Shown here: one piece after another, positions 10,398 to 20,616 of the stretch
How positions within the stretch are numbered: the stretch's first letter is position 1
Layout: each line of letters opens with the position of its first letter
Origin: Chromera velia
Lineage: Eukaryota; Sar; Chromeraceae
DNA length: 41,757 bases
Direction of reading: 5' to 3'
NCBI GenBank assembly: GCA_018398765.1
Contig: JAHBMJ010000479.1
Span: forward strand, 4,588-46,344
Notes under the pieces: model-generated
What the model was told of the DNA's origin: nothing
What the model saw: the letters and a program-made list of their open reading frames with translations, nothing else
Databases searched by the model: none
Made by a program: the position numbers and the translations under genes

Positions 10398-11998
10398 GCA
10401 AGGGGGGGGAGGAGAGAAAGAGTCATTTTGGCAGCTGGTGAATGACCGATCGATGAGTGGGTTAGTGAATGAATCATTGAATGAATGCATAAGCGAATGA
10501 TGGACCAACTATATGTGTCTGTCCCTTTTTGCATGTGCATGTATGGCGATGCTTATCCTATCCCCGATGTCTCTTGGTTGTCGAATGTTGAACGAGGTTG
10601 AGAAGACGGTTGGCGGCGCGTACGGCTTGCATGGGGGGCCTGGATTATCTGGAAGGCAAAAGGAAGAGGCGGAGGGCCGAAGGCGGACTGAGAAGTAGCT
10701 GGAAATACGGACGAGGACTTCAAGAGAGAAAGAGGGGAGATCAATTCGTTCAATGGCGAGAGAGAGAAGGCTCACTTGACTTGTCTTGAGTGCAAAGAAC
10801 GTCTGCCTGTCTTTCTGTCAAACTGACTTCGTAAAGTGCATACGTGAGTGACTGTGCGAGTGACTTCATATGTGTGTTGTGTTCTAGACTTTCTGTCTGT
10901 CTGCGTGCGTGTGGCCAGGTATTCTACCTGCCTGTCTTTTTGTCTTTCTGTGTGTTTGTCTTTTGTTTGAGCTCTTCCGCTTCATCTGCGGAGAAGAGGC
11001 CCTCGCTGCTGCTGCTGACACACAAAGTGGGGATGATGAAAGAGGGGTGGGTCCCTCGATATTCGATGAATGGGGGGGAGAAAGGAAGGAAGGAAGAAAG
11101 ACTGCCTGCTCAAGAGGGAAAAAGAGGAAAGACACAGGCTCGTAGGGGTCCCTCCAAGGATGTTGTGAAGAGGAGACAAGGACTGTCGAGTCCTTCGTCA
11201 AATAAACAAGAAGAATAGAAGGAAGAACAGGAATAAAGCAAAAATGGGAATGCGTTTTTTCGTTGATCGAGTCACCTGCATACTCTTTCCTTGTTTCTGG
11301 GAAGGGAAGCTGGGCATGCAGGCAGCTTGACACAAGTCAAGAAAGGAAAAGAGAGGACGACCAGGGAGCATCTTGTATACATGTACATGTGTGTCCGTGG
11401 TGTGTACATGGTGTGTGGTTGCATCCATGTCGAAAAAGTCCTAGCTGCATTTTTTCACTAGCAACAAGCGAAGAAACTCGGGAGACTGTACGAGTATTGA
11501 ACAACAAGAAGAGCGACAGAAGAAAACAAATTGTCGCATTTTAGTCACTCAATCATTTTGGTGTGGGGTGAGTCTGTTTCTCTCTGCAAACGTCCGGCCT
11601 GCCTGAGAGATTTTCAAGGAAGGAAGGCCTTAATTTGATCCGATCCGTCATGCACACCGTCTGGCTGACGGACAGAGTCATGTGAGAAGGGATGCAGATG
11701 CGTCCGTCGAATTCCGTGCACCGCCCCATGCAGCTGCCTGTCAGACGCCCACCCGGCATCATCGAAGAATTGCGTCTCTGCGCATTTTGTGGCGGACGGG
11801 GGGTCAATGAGACAGGATCGCGCCGTCGATGTTTTTTCACGACTTTTTATTCGTCAACAAATAAATATAGCAGGATAATATATGATAATATACTTTAAAG
11901 TTTGAAATTATAAGTTTGCTTATGACAAAAATATGTTAAAATTTGTAAAGATTAAAATGGTTAAGCCAAAACAACCCTGTAAAAAATGTTAGATTCAC
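10398..11998. other. Low-complexity intergenic region, no gene seen
   Basis: After the ERD2-like gene there are degenerate GAATGA repeats (about 10440-10500). Purine-rich and pyrimidine-rich blocks follow, which give long but compositionally odd ORFs on both strands (for example 10844-11333). None shows a fold or splice-consistent exon. From 11850 the sequence becomes very AT-rich and leads into the AGAAAAGTGATAG array. Confidence 0.5.
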
Positions 11999-12262
11999 AG
12001 TTATAGAAAAGTGATAAAAAAAGTTGTTAAATTAGAAAAGTGATGGAAAGGGGATACATACATAGAAAACGGATAGAAAAGTGACAGAAATTCAAATTAA
12101 GTTAGAAAAGTGATAGAAATTTTGACCTTAATTTATAATATGTTAGAAATTATATACTCAATTTTACTTAATTTCTATTATAGACCTATAGTTTCTATTA
12201 GTTTCGAGCTATTAAATGTTAGACATGTTAGAAAAGTGCTAGGGAAAAACTATGATAGAAAA
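11999..12262 (+). repeat. Degenerate AGAAAAGTGATAG array abutting the left 361-base repeat
   Basis: At least six loose copies of (T)TAGAAAAGTGATAG occur in this AT-rich block, some as agaaaagtgatgg, agaaaagtgacag or agaaaagtgctag. The same word returns once more just after the right 361-base repeat (gttagaaaagtgatag, about 16830-16846). It therefore flanks the repeat pair on the outside and may mark the ends of a larger element. Confidence 0.6.
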
Positions 12263-12623
12263 AGTGAAAATAGATACTGGAATTGCCCATGCGGAGGAAG
12301 GAAGCTAGGAGAGATCTATGGAGAAGTATGGCAAGAGTGTTGCATACACACAGAGTGGAAGGGTGATCGTACGAAAGTAGAGTTAATACATTATGAAGGA
12401 TTCATTGTGGAGTTCCGACTCTAAGGAGAGTGTCATCTTCCCCATGGTTTCTCAAATGATCAGTGATTACTACACTTTTTGTTCAGCCGGATTAAACAAC
12501 ACATGTGCAACAGTGTGTACAGATATCATAAATATGGCTTCCATAACTGTCAATATAGAGATATTGTGCGGCGGCGCATGGCGGCGCAGTGCCTGTTGCA
12601 TTGGTTCTATCAATTGGACCCAA
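12263..12623 (+). repeat. Left copy (R1) of a 361-base direct repeat
   Basis: It aligns without net gaps to 16440-16800. My hand count finds about 22 differences (about 94% identity), of which about 18 are transitions. Starting one base in, the unit begins TG and ends ...CCCA(A), like a retroelement LTR, but no target-site duplication is visible next to the pair. It contains a 52-codon open stretch (ENRYWNCPC... to FIVEFRL, TAA). Between the copies 7 of 8 substitutions in that stretch change the amino acid, so it does not look like a selected coding sequence. Confidence 0.8.
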
Positions 12624-12890
12624 TAGGAATGTTTTACTCTCCCCCTCATCCAAACATACTGAGCGTTTCTTTGCTCTCTTCTGTAAGTTCTGTTTGTGTT
12701 GTCTTTCTTTTTTTTTTTTTTTCGAGTAGAGACATTAGAGTGGTATGTTGAAGGAGTCAGATACTGTGAGAACCTGTATGGTGAGGTAGTCCAGAATAGT
12801 CAAGAATTCACAAAGAGTAAGGATCACACTTCTACTTAAGTACTTTCATATTCTGTTACATGAATCACAACTCGATTCAACACAAATAAA

Positions 12891-13029
12891 CAACAGTGTG
12901 TACAGATATCATAAATATGGCTCAAATAAATGCACGTATCTCCCAATACAGAGATACAGTGCGGCGGCGTGGCACGGCGCAGTGCCCGTCGCCATGATCC
13001 TTCCAACTGGACCCAAGCCATATTTCACA
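12891..13029 (+). repeat. Partial copy (R3) of the 3' module of the 361-base repeat
   Basis: It begins with the same CAACAGTGTGTACAGATATC as R1 and R2 and continues to CCCAAGCCATATTTCAC. The middle, CTCCCAATACAGAGATACAG followed by a GC-rich stretch of GCGGCG and GGCGCAGTGCCCGTCGC, is nearly identical to the copy at 14225. R1 and R2 carry a more diverged version of the same middle. Confidence 0.7.
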
Positions 13030-13348
13030 CACTGGGGTTGCGAGAAAGTGACGCCCTGCAACACATCAGTACAGGAGGTGTCATGCAAAGCAGCGAAGAG
13101 AAACAGAAGAAGAAAGAGAAAAGAGGAGAAGCACAGAGCCTCAGAGTCTACAAAAGATAGCCGCAAGAGAAAATGCCCTCCCAAGATACAACAGCAGTAG
13201 CCTTCAGTCTCCCGACTGTGGACTATATTAACCAGTCCATTGGAGTAGATAGGGGCCATAGAGAGAAGAGAGATGCGTGGGACGGTAACTCTCGGAGTGT
13301 TCCAGACTTAAGACCTAAAATCAGACTGTATTTTGCAGAGTATGTTTT

Positions 13349-13430
13349 CGGAGTGTGTCAATCGGAGTGTGTCTATCAGAGTGTGTTCAGGCGGAGTGTC
13401 ATACAAGCTAGACCTATTGTCGGAGTGTGT
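13349..13430 (+). repeat. Minisatellite of about 14 bases, consensus CGGAGTGTGTCNAT
   Basis: Copies start at 13349, 13363, 13377 and 13392, with a further one at 13421 (two periods on). The invariant core is (C)GGAGTGTG. More isolated GGAGTGTGT words occur at about 13294, 14114 and 14163, so the array was probably longer before decay. Confidence 0.65.
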
Positions 13431-14224
13431 TCTCTAAATCAAACCACCTATGATTTTTTTTTCAAAAAAAAAAAAAAATTAAAAAAAAAATAGAATTATT
13501 TTTTTTATAACTTGAAGTAGGTAGCTTAGTTTATTCTTTAGATTTCCTAGGGAAAAAAGTTTATGGAAATCTGTTTTTATGATTTTTTAATTCAGTTTTT
13601 ATATGATAAGTATGACGGTATATATGTCTTTCTATATTTTTTAGCGTCTTCTGGTTCCCCTAGCACGACCTCTTCCTCTTTTCGGACTCGCTCTACCCTG
13701 ATTCCAATCTTAATCTTCATCATAATCATCTGATGACAAAGCATCTTCTAACTCGCTATCAGCAGTCCATTGCGATCTCTTCTTTTCTTATGCTTTCGCT
13801 TGCACCGCTTCCTTTTTTTTTCATGTTGTTTGCTTTTCTTTTCCACAGCGGTGTCTGTCTGGGTCCGGTGTGTGTGGTCCACAAAGTGGTTTTCTGTTTT
13901 TGGCAGATGGGTGAACGGAGTACTCCAGTTTCAACTCCACCACTTACAAGACCACACACAGGACGTATGCCCCCATTGAATACTATCACTGATTGTAAAA
14001 AACCCTTCTAAATAAATCTAATTTGTCTTAGTATGGCTCACGTGGCCTCTAGACCACCTATTTCTGGTGTGTGTCACCTTTATTGGTGTGTTACAGCGGT
14101 AAGACTGAAATCCGGAGTGTGTACCACCATTGCTGGAGAGTTAGGCCTCCTACGCCTAAGTTTGGAGTGTGTACCCAGACATACTCTGACAGATATTGAC
14201 CCACGGAGACATGCAATGCCATCG

Positions 14225-14318
14225 TGCATCTCCCAATACAGAGATACAGTGCGGTGGCGTGGCGCGGCGCAGTGCCCGTCGCTATGATCCATCCGACTGG
14301 ACTCAAGCCATATTTCAT
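14225..14318 (+). repeat. Partial copy (R4) of the 3' repeat module
   Basis: It runs from GTGCATCTCCCAATACAGAG to CAAGCCATATTTCATAC and is nearly identical to 12935-13029 apart from scattered, mostly transition differences (for example GGCACGG versus GGCGCGG). It has lost the 5' part present in R3. Confidence 0.65.
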
Positions 14319-14437
14319 ACACACACCCATCCAAATACACCAAACCTTACTCGCTCTTCCAGATGCTCTTCCGTCGTTCTGCTGAATTCTCTCTAGCCAT
14401 TCTTCCATAGCTTTGCTCGTGGACGGATAGCGCTTAC

Positions 14438-16136
14438 CTGACTGAGTAGTACTCTCAGTCGTTCGGGTTGCACTACCCAGAATTCCTCTTTATCCACTCC
14501 TTCCATTCCACAGAATATATCTAGGGAATCCACCATCTTTCGGTGGGTGTCTGCTGCGGTTATGGCTTTGGAGATTAGATCATCTTGCACCTTTCTTCTG
14601 GATATGTTTTATAACAGTTTAGCCTCCTTCTCAATGTGCTTTTCTTGTTTGCCAGACACAGTCTGTACTAGCTGGCGTGTCGTAAGGCGCCTGTACTCTC
14701 ACACAGCCCCTCGCCTAAGACACGACAGTGCTGACTGTTGCTGTGTCTGGGTCCAAATGTAACCGTGGCGTCTCGGTCTCGGAGACCTCTGACAGGCTGT
14801 CGTCTTTTGAATCTCTCTGCCCCCTCTCTAGCCCCCTCTCCTTGGTTGCGTACATCGAAGAAACTTGACGCACACTGCACCCCCTTCCCATGGCAACGTC
14901 GTTGGCAGGGCCTGAGGAGAATCTTCTAGCTCTGCTTGGGGCTTCATTTTTTCTGCTCTGCCTGTCTGTCTCTTCAATCGCCTCTTCATCTTTTTCTTTC
15001 TTGGTTCTCCTTGCACTTGTCGTACCCTTTTTTGAGTTATGTTCTCTGCCTCTTCTAGGGCCTCTTAGAGCTCATCTGTCTTAAAGTTTGTCACAGTGAT
15101 CTCTCTATGCACTGGTCGTGCCTTTCTGTGTCTCTCTTGCTCAGCAGCCTGAGGCTCTGTCTGACCATTCTGGAGCTCATCAATCTCCCTAGGCTGACTC
15201 TTAACTCCATGTGTTTCCATTATGCTTTCGCGCACTCTTGGGCTTGTTTGGAGCTCATCGATCTTTCTAGGCCTTTCTTGCACCTCCTGGAGTTCTCTTA
15301 CCATTTCCGTCTCTCTGTGTGCTTTCTTCTACACTTTCTTGCTCTCAGGCTCTCTTTGGCCTCTCACAGACTTCGCTTCCTCTCTGGACTCTTTCCCCAC
15401 GGTTTTGCTTCCAAGCTGTCTGTAGCTTTTCTGAAGCGTTGTAGTCTCACTCGTCTTTCCACATTTTCCCTGCCTATCACTGCCTCTGCGAAGCTCTCTG
15501 TCTTCTTGCTGCAGTGTGCCTTCTTGCTGGTATGTTGGTTGCACTTTGTTTGCACCAACAGGGACCTGCAAAGGCATTTTTAACTCTTTCCACTCTTTTC
15601 TTCTTTCTGTCTCGCTTTGTTTTTCTACTGTCTGGCTCGCCTCTTTACAACTCTCTGCAGCCCCTGCAAATCCTGAGAGCATATACGGATCGACTTCATC
15701 AATGAAGTCAACATTCCCCATCATTGGTCTGAGGATGTCGGGGAATCCGGTCTCACTGAGAAATTGGAGTTGATAGACGGCCACCTTTTTCTGCTAACAA
15801 TTTGCTCATCTTCTTAGCATTTTGATGCTTCTGTTTCTAAGTGTTGTACTGAAAATACAGTCGGGTATCCCTCTGTTAACTGCGCATCTTTCAATCAGGC
15901 ACACAACCGCCAGTAGAAATTCACCACCTGCAGTAAACGTCCGGCGCTCTCCAGTAACCGAGTCCAGTTGCGAGAGGAGTGATCGTAATTGCAACAGCTT
16001 TAACGATACTGTCTGCTCTCTCTCCGATACACATCCTAAAAGCATGTGTAGCCCTGAGCAGTGGCTCCGAAACCTCGTCACGGTAGCCATGTGGAATCTT
16101 TCCCAGGAGTCATACTTCAATCTGCCTAAGCACCGG
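14438..16136 (-). pseudogene. Degenerate long coding frame, unrecognised protein, seven in-frame stops
   Basis: One minus-strand frame stays protein-like for about 566 codons. It starts after a strong 3' splice-like site (a T run ending in TAG, AG at 16138-16137) and ends at a good donor, CAG|gtaagc, at 14438. Interruptions are TGA 15808-15806, TAG 15796-15794, TAG 15331-15329, TAA 15067-15065, TAG 14830-14828, TGA 14701-14699 and TAA 14611-14609. No frameshift is needed. The N-terminal part is Leu-rich and globular-looking (ends near RNRSIKMLRR). The next part contains FIDEVDPYMLSGFAGAAE. The middle is a long charged, Gln/Glu/Lys-rich helical region with IDELQ repeats, and the end reads VDSLDIFCGMEGVDKEEFW. 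I do not recognise the family. Its position between the 361-base repeats suggests, but does not prove, that it belonged to a mobile element. Confidence 0.6.
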
Positions 16137-16340
16137 CTAAAAAAAAAAAAAAAAAAAAAAAAGCGATTTGAGGAGATCTTTTTTTTTTTTTTTACTTTTC
16201 AATCCTGAACAACACTTAGCAACAGTTGTGCAACACACAAACAACACTTGTACAACACTTAAACAACATGCAGTTGTTTGACTCATACAGAAAAAAAAAA
16301 AGTGAAGGGTTTTGGGGGATCTTTTTTTTCTTTTTCTCTA
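16137..16340 (+). repeat. Poly-A/poly-T runs with CAACACTT subrepeats
   Basis: An A run of about 23 (16139-16162), a T run (16181-16194) and two smaller runs bracket a block of AACAACACTT-type words (about 16208-16275). The same CAACAC words make up the arms of the TIR element at 28.9-29.7 kb and recur near 32160-32230, so this may be a decayed end of the same family. Confidence 0.5.
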
Positions 16341-16439
16341 GCCGGCGCCTAGCAATCTGTACTGCTGTGTACCGACGTAGCTTCATCTCTCTCCAATTAG
16401 GTTATGAGTTCGTCGTCTTTTGTTCTCGCTGGCGTCACC

Positions 16440-16800
16440 AGTGAAAATAGATACTGGAATTGCCCATGCAGAGGAAGGGAGCTAGGAGCGATCTATGGAG
16501 AAGTATGGCAAGAGTGTTGCATACACACAGAGTGGAAGGGTGATCGTACGAAAGTAGAGTCAATACATTGTGAAGGATTCATTGTGGGGTTCCGACTCTA
16601 AGGAGAGTGTCATCTCCCCCATGGTTTCTCAAACCATCAGTGATAACTACACTTCTTGTTCAGCCGGATTAAATAACACATGTGCAACAGTGTGTACGGA
16701 TATCATAAATATGGCTTCCATAACTGTCAATACAGAGATATTGTGCGGTGGCATATGGCGGCGCAGTACCTGATGCATTGGTCCTACCAATTGAACCCAA
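16440..16800 (+). repeat. Right copy (R2) of the 361-base direct repeat
   Basis: This is the partner of 12263-12623. Its flank keeps the extension CACCCAAGCCATATTTCAC (16803-16821), which R1 has lost but R3 and R4 keep, so R2 is the more complete unit. One AGAAAAGTGATAG word follows at about 16833. Confidence 0.8.
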
Positions 16801-18961
16801 CGTCACCCAAGCCATATTTCACTGAAAAGTTGTTAGAAAAGTGATAGAAAAATAATATAGAAATTTGATTTATTTTTTTTTCAGTGAACGACTTATATAG
16901 ACTCATAGCTAGACTCATAGTCATAACCTAGGTCATATAACCTCTATACCGTCATCTACCGTCACTGGCAAATTAATTAAATAGCTAATAACCTGCAGCA
17001 GCAAAATATATGTACATACAATATACTTCGATTTTCTTATCCCCCTTATACAACTTATAATATAAGTATGAGCACATATGTGAGGATTGCGAATAAGCCA
17101 TTATATATGACAACTAGTATGACAAATGCAGTGCGATAAATTTGATAAGAATCATGATTCTTATAGGATGAATACCAATTAAAAGTGCATGCATGTGGGT
17201 AGTTAATATTAGACTGTGATCGGTCTATCTTTTCTCGTCGCACCAAAAGTCTCTTTCTCGAGTCTTGACTGTCAACAGGAAAGGAGAGGTATGTTTTTCT
17301 TCTGATCAGGGCTTCGGCCTTGCTGCCTGTATGAGCTGCTTTCTTTTTTCATTTCTTCAGACCGCTGTCGAGAGCGCGATCCACTCTCACGATGTCTTCC
17401 GTTCGCTTCCGTTCCTCTTTCAGTGCTTCTCTCTTCGCAGCGTGGCTCTGGTTTGTGATGCGCTGGTCGTTGTCCTTTCCGGTTCTTTATTGCTCCCCCC
17501 GCCCATTCGTTTGTGACTACAAGTGAGGCTGGGAAGGCAGGAAAGCAGGTACTCAGTGAGTGAGGGTCGACTTTTTATTTTATTTACTCACAAACGAAAC
17601 GACAGAAAGAATGACGAACCTCCTGCATACCCTGCTGCCTCCCTTCCCCCCTCGGTCCCTCCCGTTGACCACCAGATAAGAGGAGCAAAATACCAACCAC
17701 ACACAAAAAGGCAGAAAGAGGAAAGATCAGACCAGACAACGCAAAAGAAAAAAGATCGCGTACAAGGGGTTGGCTGGGGCTGTACCTGGCGCGGTGGGGA
17801 GGTGGCTGGCGGGGAAGCACTATCGCAAGAAAAGCAAAGAAACACTGGATGGACTGTCAGTCATGAGACCTGACAGGCGTGTGGCGAAGCAGACAACTGG
17901 GTTGGTAGGCTGTGAAAGTGAATAAATGAGTGTTTGAAGCGCTCTCGATGATCGACATCTTTTGCTGTACCACGACAAGCAGGGGGGAACTGCAGGTAAA
18001 GAAGTAAGCGGATGTGAACGAAAAGAAAAGAGCGGTAATGCAGCCAGACCAGCCAGCCAGGTTGTTTCGTTTCTTCCCTCACTGAAGAAAGACGTGCAAA
18101 TGGAAGGAAAAGGCCCCAACCCGCTCAAGCCCCCATATACAAGCAAGTACCAACATGCCGTTCTGGCTCTTCGAAAACGGCTGAGGAGGTATTGCGGACA
18201 AAGGAAGAGTGATGAGTCTCTTGCGCAAAACAAAACAAAAACAAAGAGATTCTCTTCTCACAGTCGGTCCGACGTCTCGCAGGCAGCCTCGTTGTCTTTC
18301 CGTGCCCTTATTCCTTCCTCTTCTCGCTTTCCTGTGTGTTCTTTTGTTGTCCCTCGACGACGATCACTCACCCACAGCCAAAATCTGAGCCCGTTCCTCG
18401 CTAGTCTTCGTTCGTTCTCTCGTTCTTCCTTCTCTTCCTCCACCCTTCCTCAGAACCCCATAAACAAACAAACCACAGGCCTCAGAACACACCATCAGTC
18501 CTCCCTCCCTTACCCTTGAGAGAAGCCATCAGTCAGACAAGAGAGAGTCAACAGGCAGACTAGAAAGGGGAGGTAATGATGGTGAGAGGAGAATTCGAAG
18601 ACAAGTATGCATACCCACCCCACCACACCCAGCAACAAACACGGTCCCACCCGACGACGACAAAGACAAAGAGGCACTCACGCACTATTTCCTCCCGTCT
18701 CTCCCTCTCTTGGTCTCTCACCTACGACCAGCCCTCCAACATCCATCCATCCATCCAACACTTACACCTCCCTCTTCTCTCCTCCACTTCCCTTCAAACA
18801 AAACGGCAGCCTGGCAGCCAGTCAATTAACCTCTATACCCTCACAGCTTGGTCCCTTCCCTCCCCAGCCCTCCCCCCAGCACCACACAACAACTCCACTC
18901 CTCTTCCTTCCTCCTCTCTGTACGCGAAGGCTGCTGCCGCCGTCCCCACTTCCCCTCTTCC
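16801..18961. other. Intergenic region downstream of SKP1, no gene seen
   Basis: 16820-17250 is AT-rich. From 17260 the DNA is a patchwork of pyrimidine-rich and purine-rich, A/C-rich low-complexity segments that give several overlapping ORFs on both strands (for example 17962-18519 and 18576-19130). None has a recognisable domain. The part next to 18962 is probably the SKP1 3' untranslated region. Confidence 0.5.
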
Positions 18962-20616
18962 TCATGCATCCTCACACCACTTGTTCTCTTCCCGAATCTG
19001 CACACAGGAAGCAAGGAAGATAAAGGAAGAGGACGCAACAAAACAAACACAAGGGCAAAGCACAGCAGCGGGAAATGAATGGAGGAGAACACCGCGAGAA
19101 AAAGGAACGCAGGATCTGAGAAGCAAATGAGGAGGGTTCGATCGTCTAGACAGTCCGGCAACAAGACGTGAAGTAAGTATCAGGAAGGGAAAAAGAGTCC
19201 TCTTATTTTGGGGCATTGGAGTAAATGATGACAGGGAAAGCCTCGGCAAAAGGAGAGAGAGAGAGTACCCACACCCCTCTTCAAGCGCGCCCGTTTTCGA
19301 GAGAGAGTGGACATGTGAATAGAGAGAGGAGACTGCGCGAGAGAACAACGAACGGGGAAGTTGATCAAAGGAGAGAAAGGAAAAAGCAAACCAGGAGAAG
19401 CATCTCACCCCTCCCTCCAAAAGAGAAGATGAAAGGAAAGACCAGCGAACCGACCGACCGACCTGCTGTTCCTCCTCGGGAGTGAAGTCGTTGACGATGT
19501 TGAACTGCTTTCTGATTTCCTCTGGTGTTTTGCCCTTGATCATAGAGGCCACCTTTGCGCAAGTGAGGTCAAGCAGAGGCTTGATGTCCAGGTAGTTCGC
19601 CGCCTGCGATCGCTCATGATTATCCAGAGGAGCAGGAGACCAGACCAAAGAAGAACAGAACGAATGAAATGAAATGTCAGGAAAGAAGGGAAGACAGGAG
19701 GAAGGGTAGGAATGTGCAAGATGAAGGGGCGGAGGGAGCAGGGAAGCGAAGGAAGGAGCTGAAAGTAGGTGAACAAATGATCAGAGGAGAGATGCAGGCG
19801 CGTTTTCACTCTGTGTGCGTCCGAAGGAGGCAGAGCTGGTGACAGTCGAAAGGCAAAATGACTTCTACGCTGTAGATCCGTCTGAACAGAGAATCAGTAA
19901 CTAGTGAGGACCGTCTCTTGCAGGTCAACAGCGAAATAAGGGAGCCGCGCTGCAATGGAGGCTGACCAAAATCAATTCAAAAAGGGTGTCCTGCTCCACG
20001 TTGACAAAAGTGTCGTCCCACTCGGAGACAACCTGCAGGCAAGGAGATCGAAAGGCAAAAAAAGGAAGGAGACAGCAAAAAAGCGGCCCGAGACAAAAAA
20101 GAAGGAGTCGGTCTCCAGAGCAAACGGAGTCGAAAGAAAAGGAAATCAGACAAGCACGGAACCACAATATCTCTCGACAGGTACCGAAAATGTTACATCT
20201 TCGTCACTTGATGCCGATTTGTCCCCTTCTCTCTTGGTCAACTCGATAGAAAAGAAAAAGAGAAGCCTACGCACCTCTGACAAGTTTGCAGACTTCAAGG
20301 GCTTCACAATTTCCTCAGGCGGGTTGTCCTTGTGATGTCTGCAGTACTCGATGACCTTCTTCAAGATATTGGACTTCACATTGGGCAAGGGAATAGTCTC
20401 GTCCGTTCCGGAATCTGCAGAAAGGAAAGGAAAGCAAAGAGACGTTCAGCGAATCGAAGTTGAAAACAGTCAAAAAGACACTGTGTCGGAAAAGTGCAAC
20501 CAAAAAGTGGACCAACCTTCCACCATATTTTTGATGAGCTGGGACATGCACCCGACCTCGGGTTCCACCTCGAAGACCTCTCCGGTAGAAGAGGAAAGCT
20601 TCAATTGCTCGGCCAT
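18962..20616 (-). CDS. SKP1: SKP1, SCF ubiquitin ligase adaptor, five exons, 160 aa
   Basis: Exons (high to low): 20616-20517, 20414-20275, 20032-19967, 19603-19463, 18997-18962. The phases (1, 0, 0, 0) match and the total is 483 nt. SKP1 links F-box proteins to cullin-1 in SCF E3 ligases in nucleus and cytosol. The N-terminal POZ-fold half includes [18 protein letters not shown] and the HHKDNPP loop. The join [22 protein letters not shown] falls exactly at an intron and reproduces the hallmark SKP1 segment. The C-terminal F-box-binding helices follow ([24 protein letters not shown]), ending in the conserved ENKWCEDA. Length equals the usual family length. The last exon is only 36 nt. The introns are 102, 242, 363 and 465 bases, growing toward the 3' end. 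ATG context is aacaaaATGGCC. It stops with TGA. Identification is near certain. Confidence 0.96.

Larger units (their letters stand above)
12624..14437. other. Repeat-mosaic interior between the two 361-base repeats
   Basis: This holds two partial copies of the repeat module (listed separately), the CGGAGTGTGT minisatellite, long A and T runs (about 12708-12722 and 13458-13505) and scattered GGAGTGTGT words up to 14180. ORFs here are short and overlap the repeats. No intact transposase or reverse transcriptase motif was found. Confidence 0.5.

Noticed and set aside
12110-12424. ORF ending in the Cys-containing stretch of R1 as a gene
   Set aside because: The start lies in the AT-rich array, and R1/R2 differences in it are nearly all amino-acid changing.
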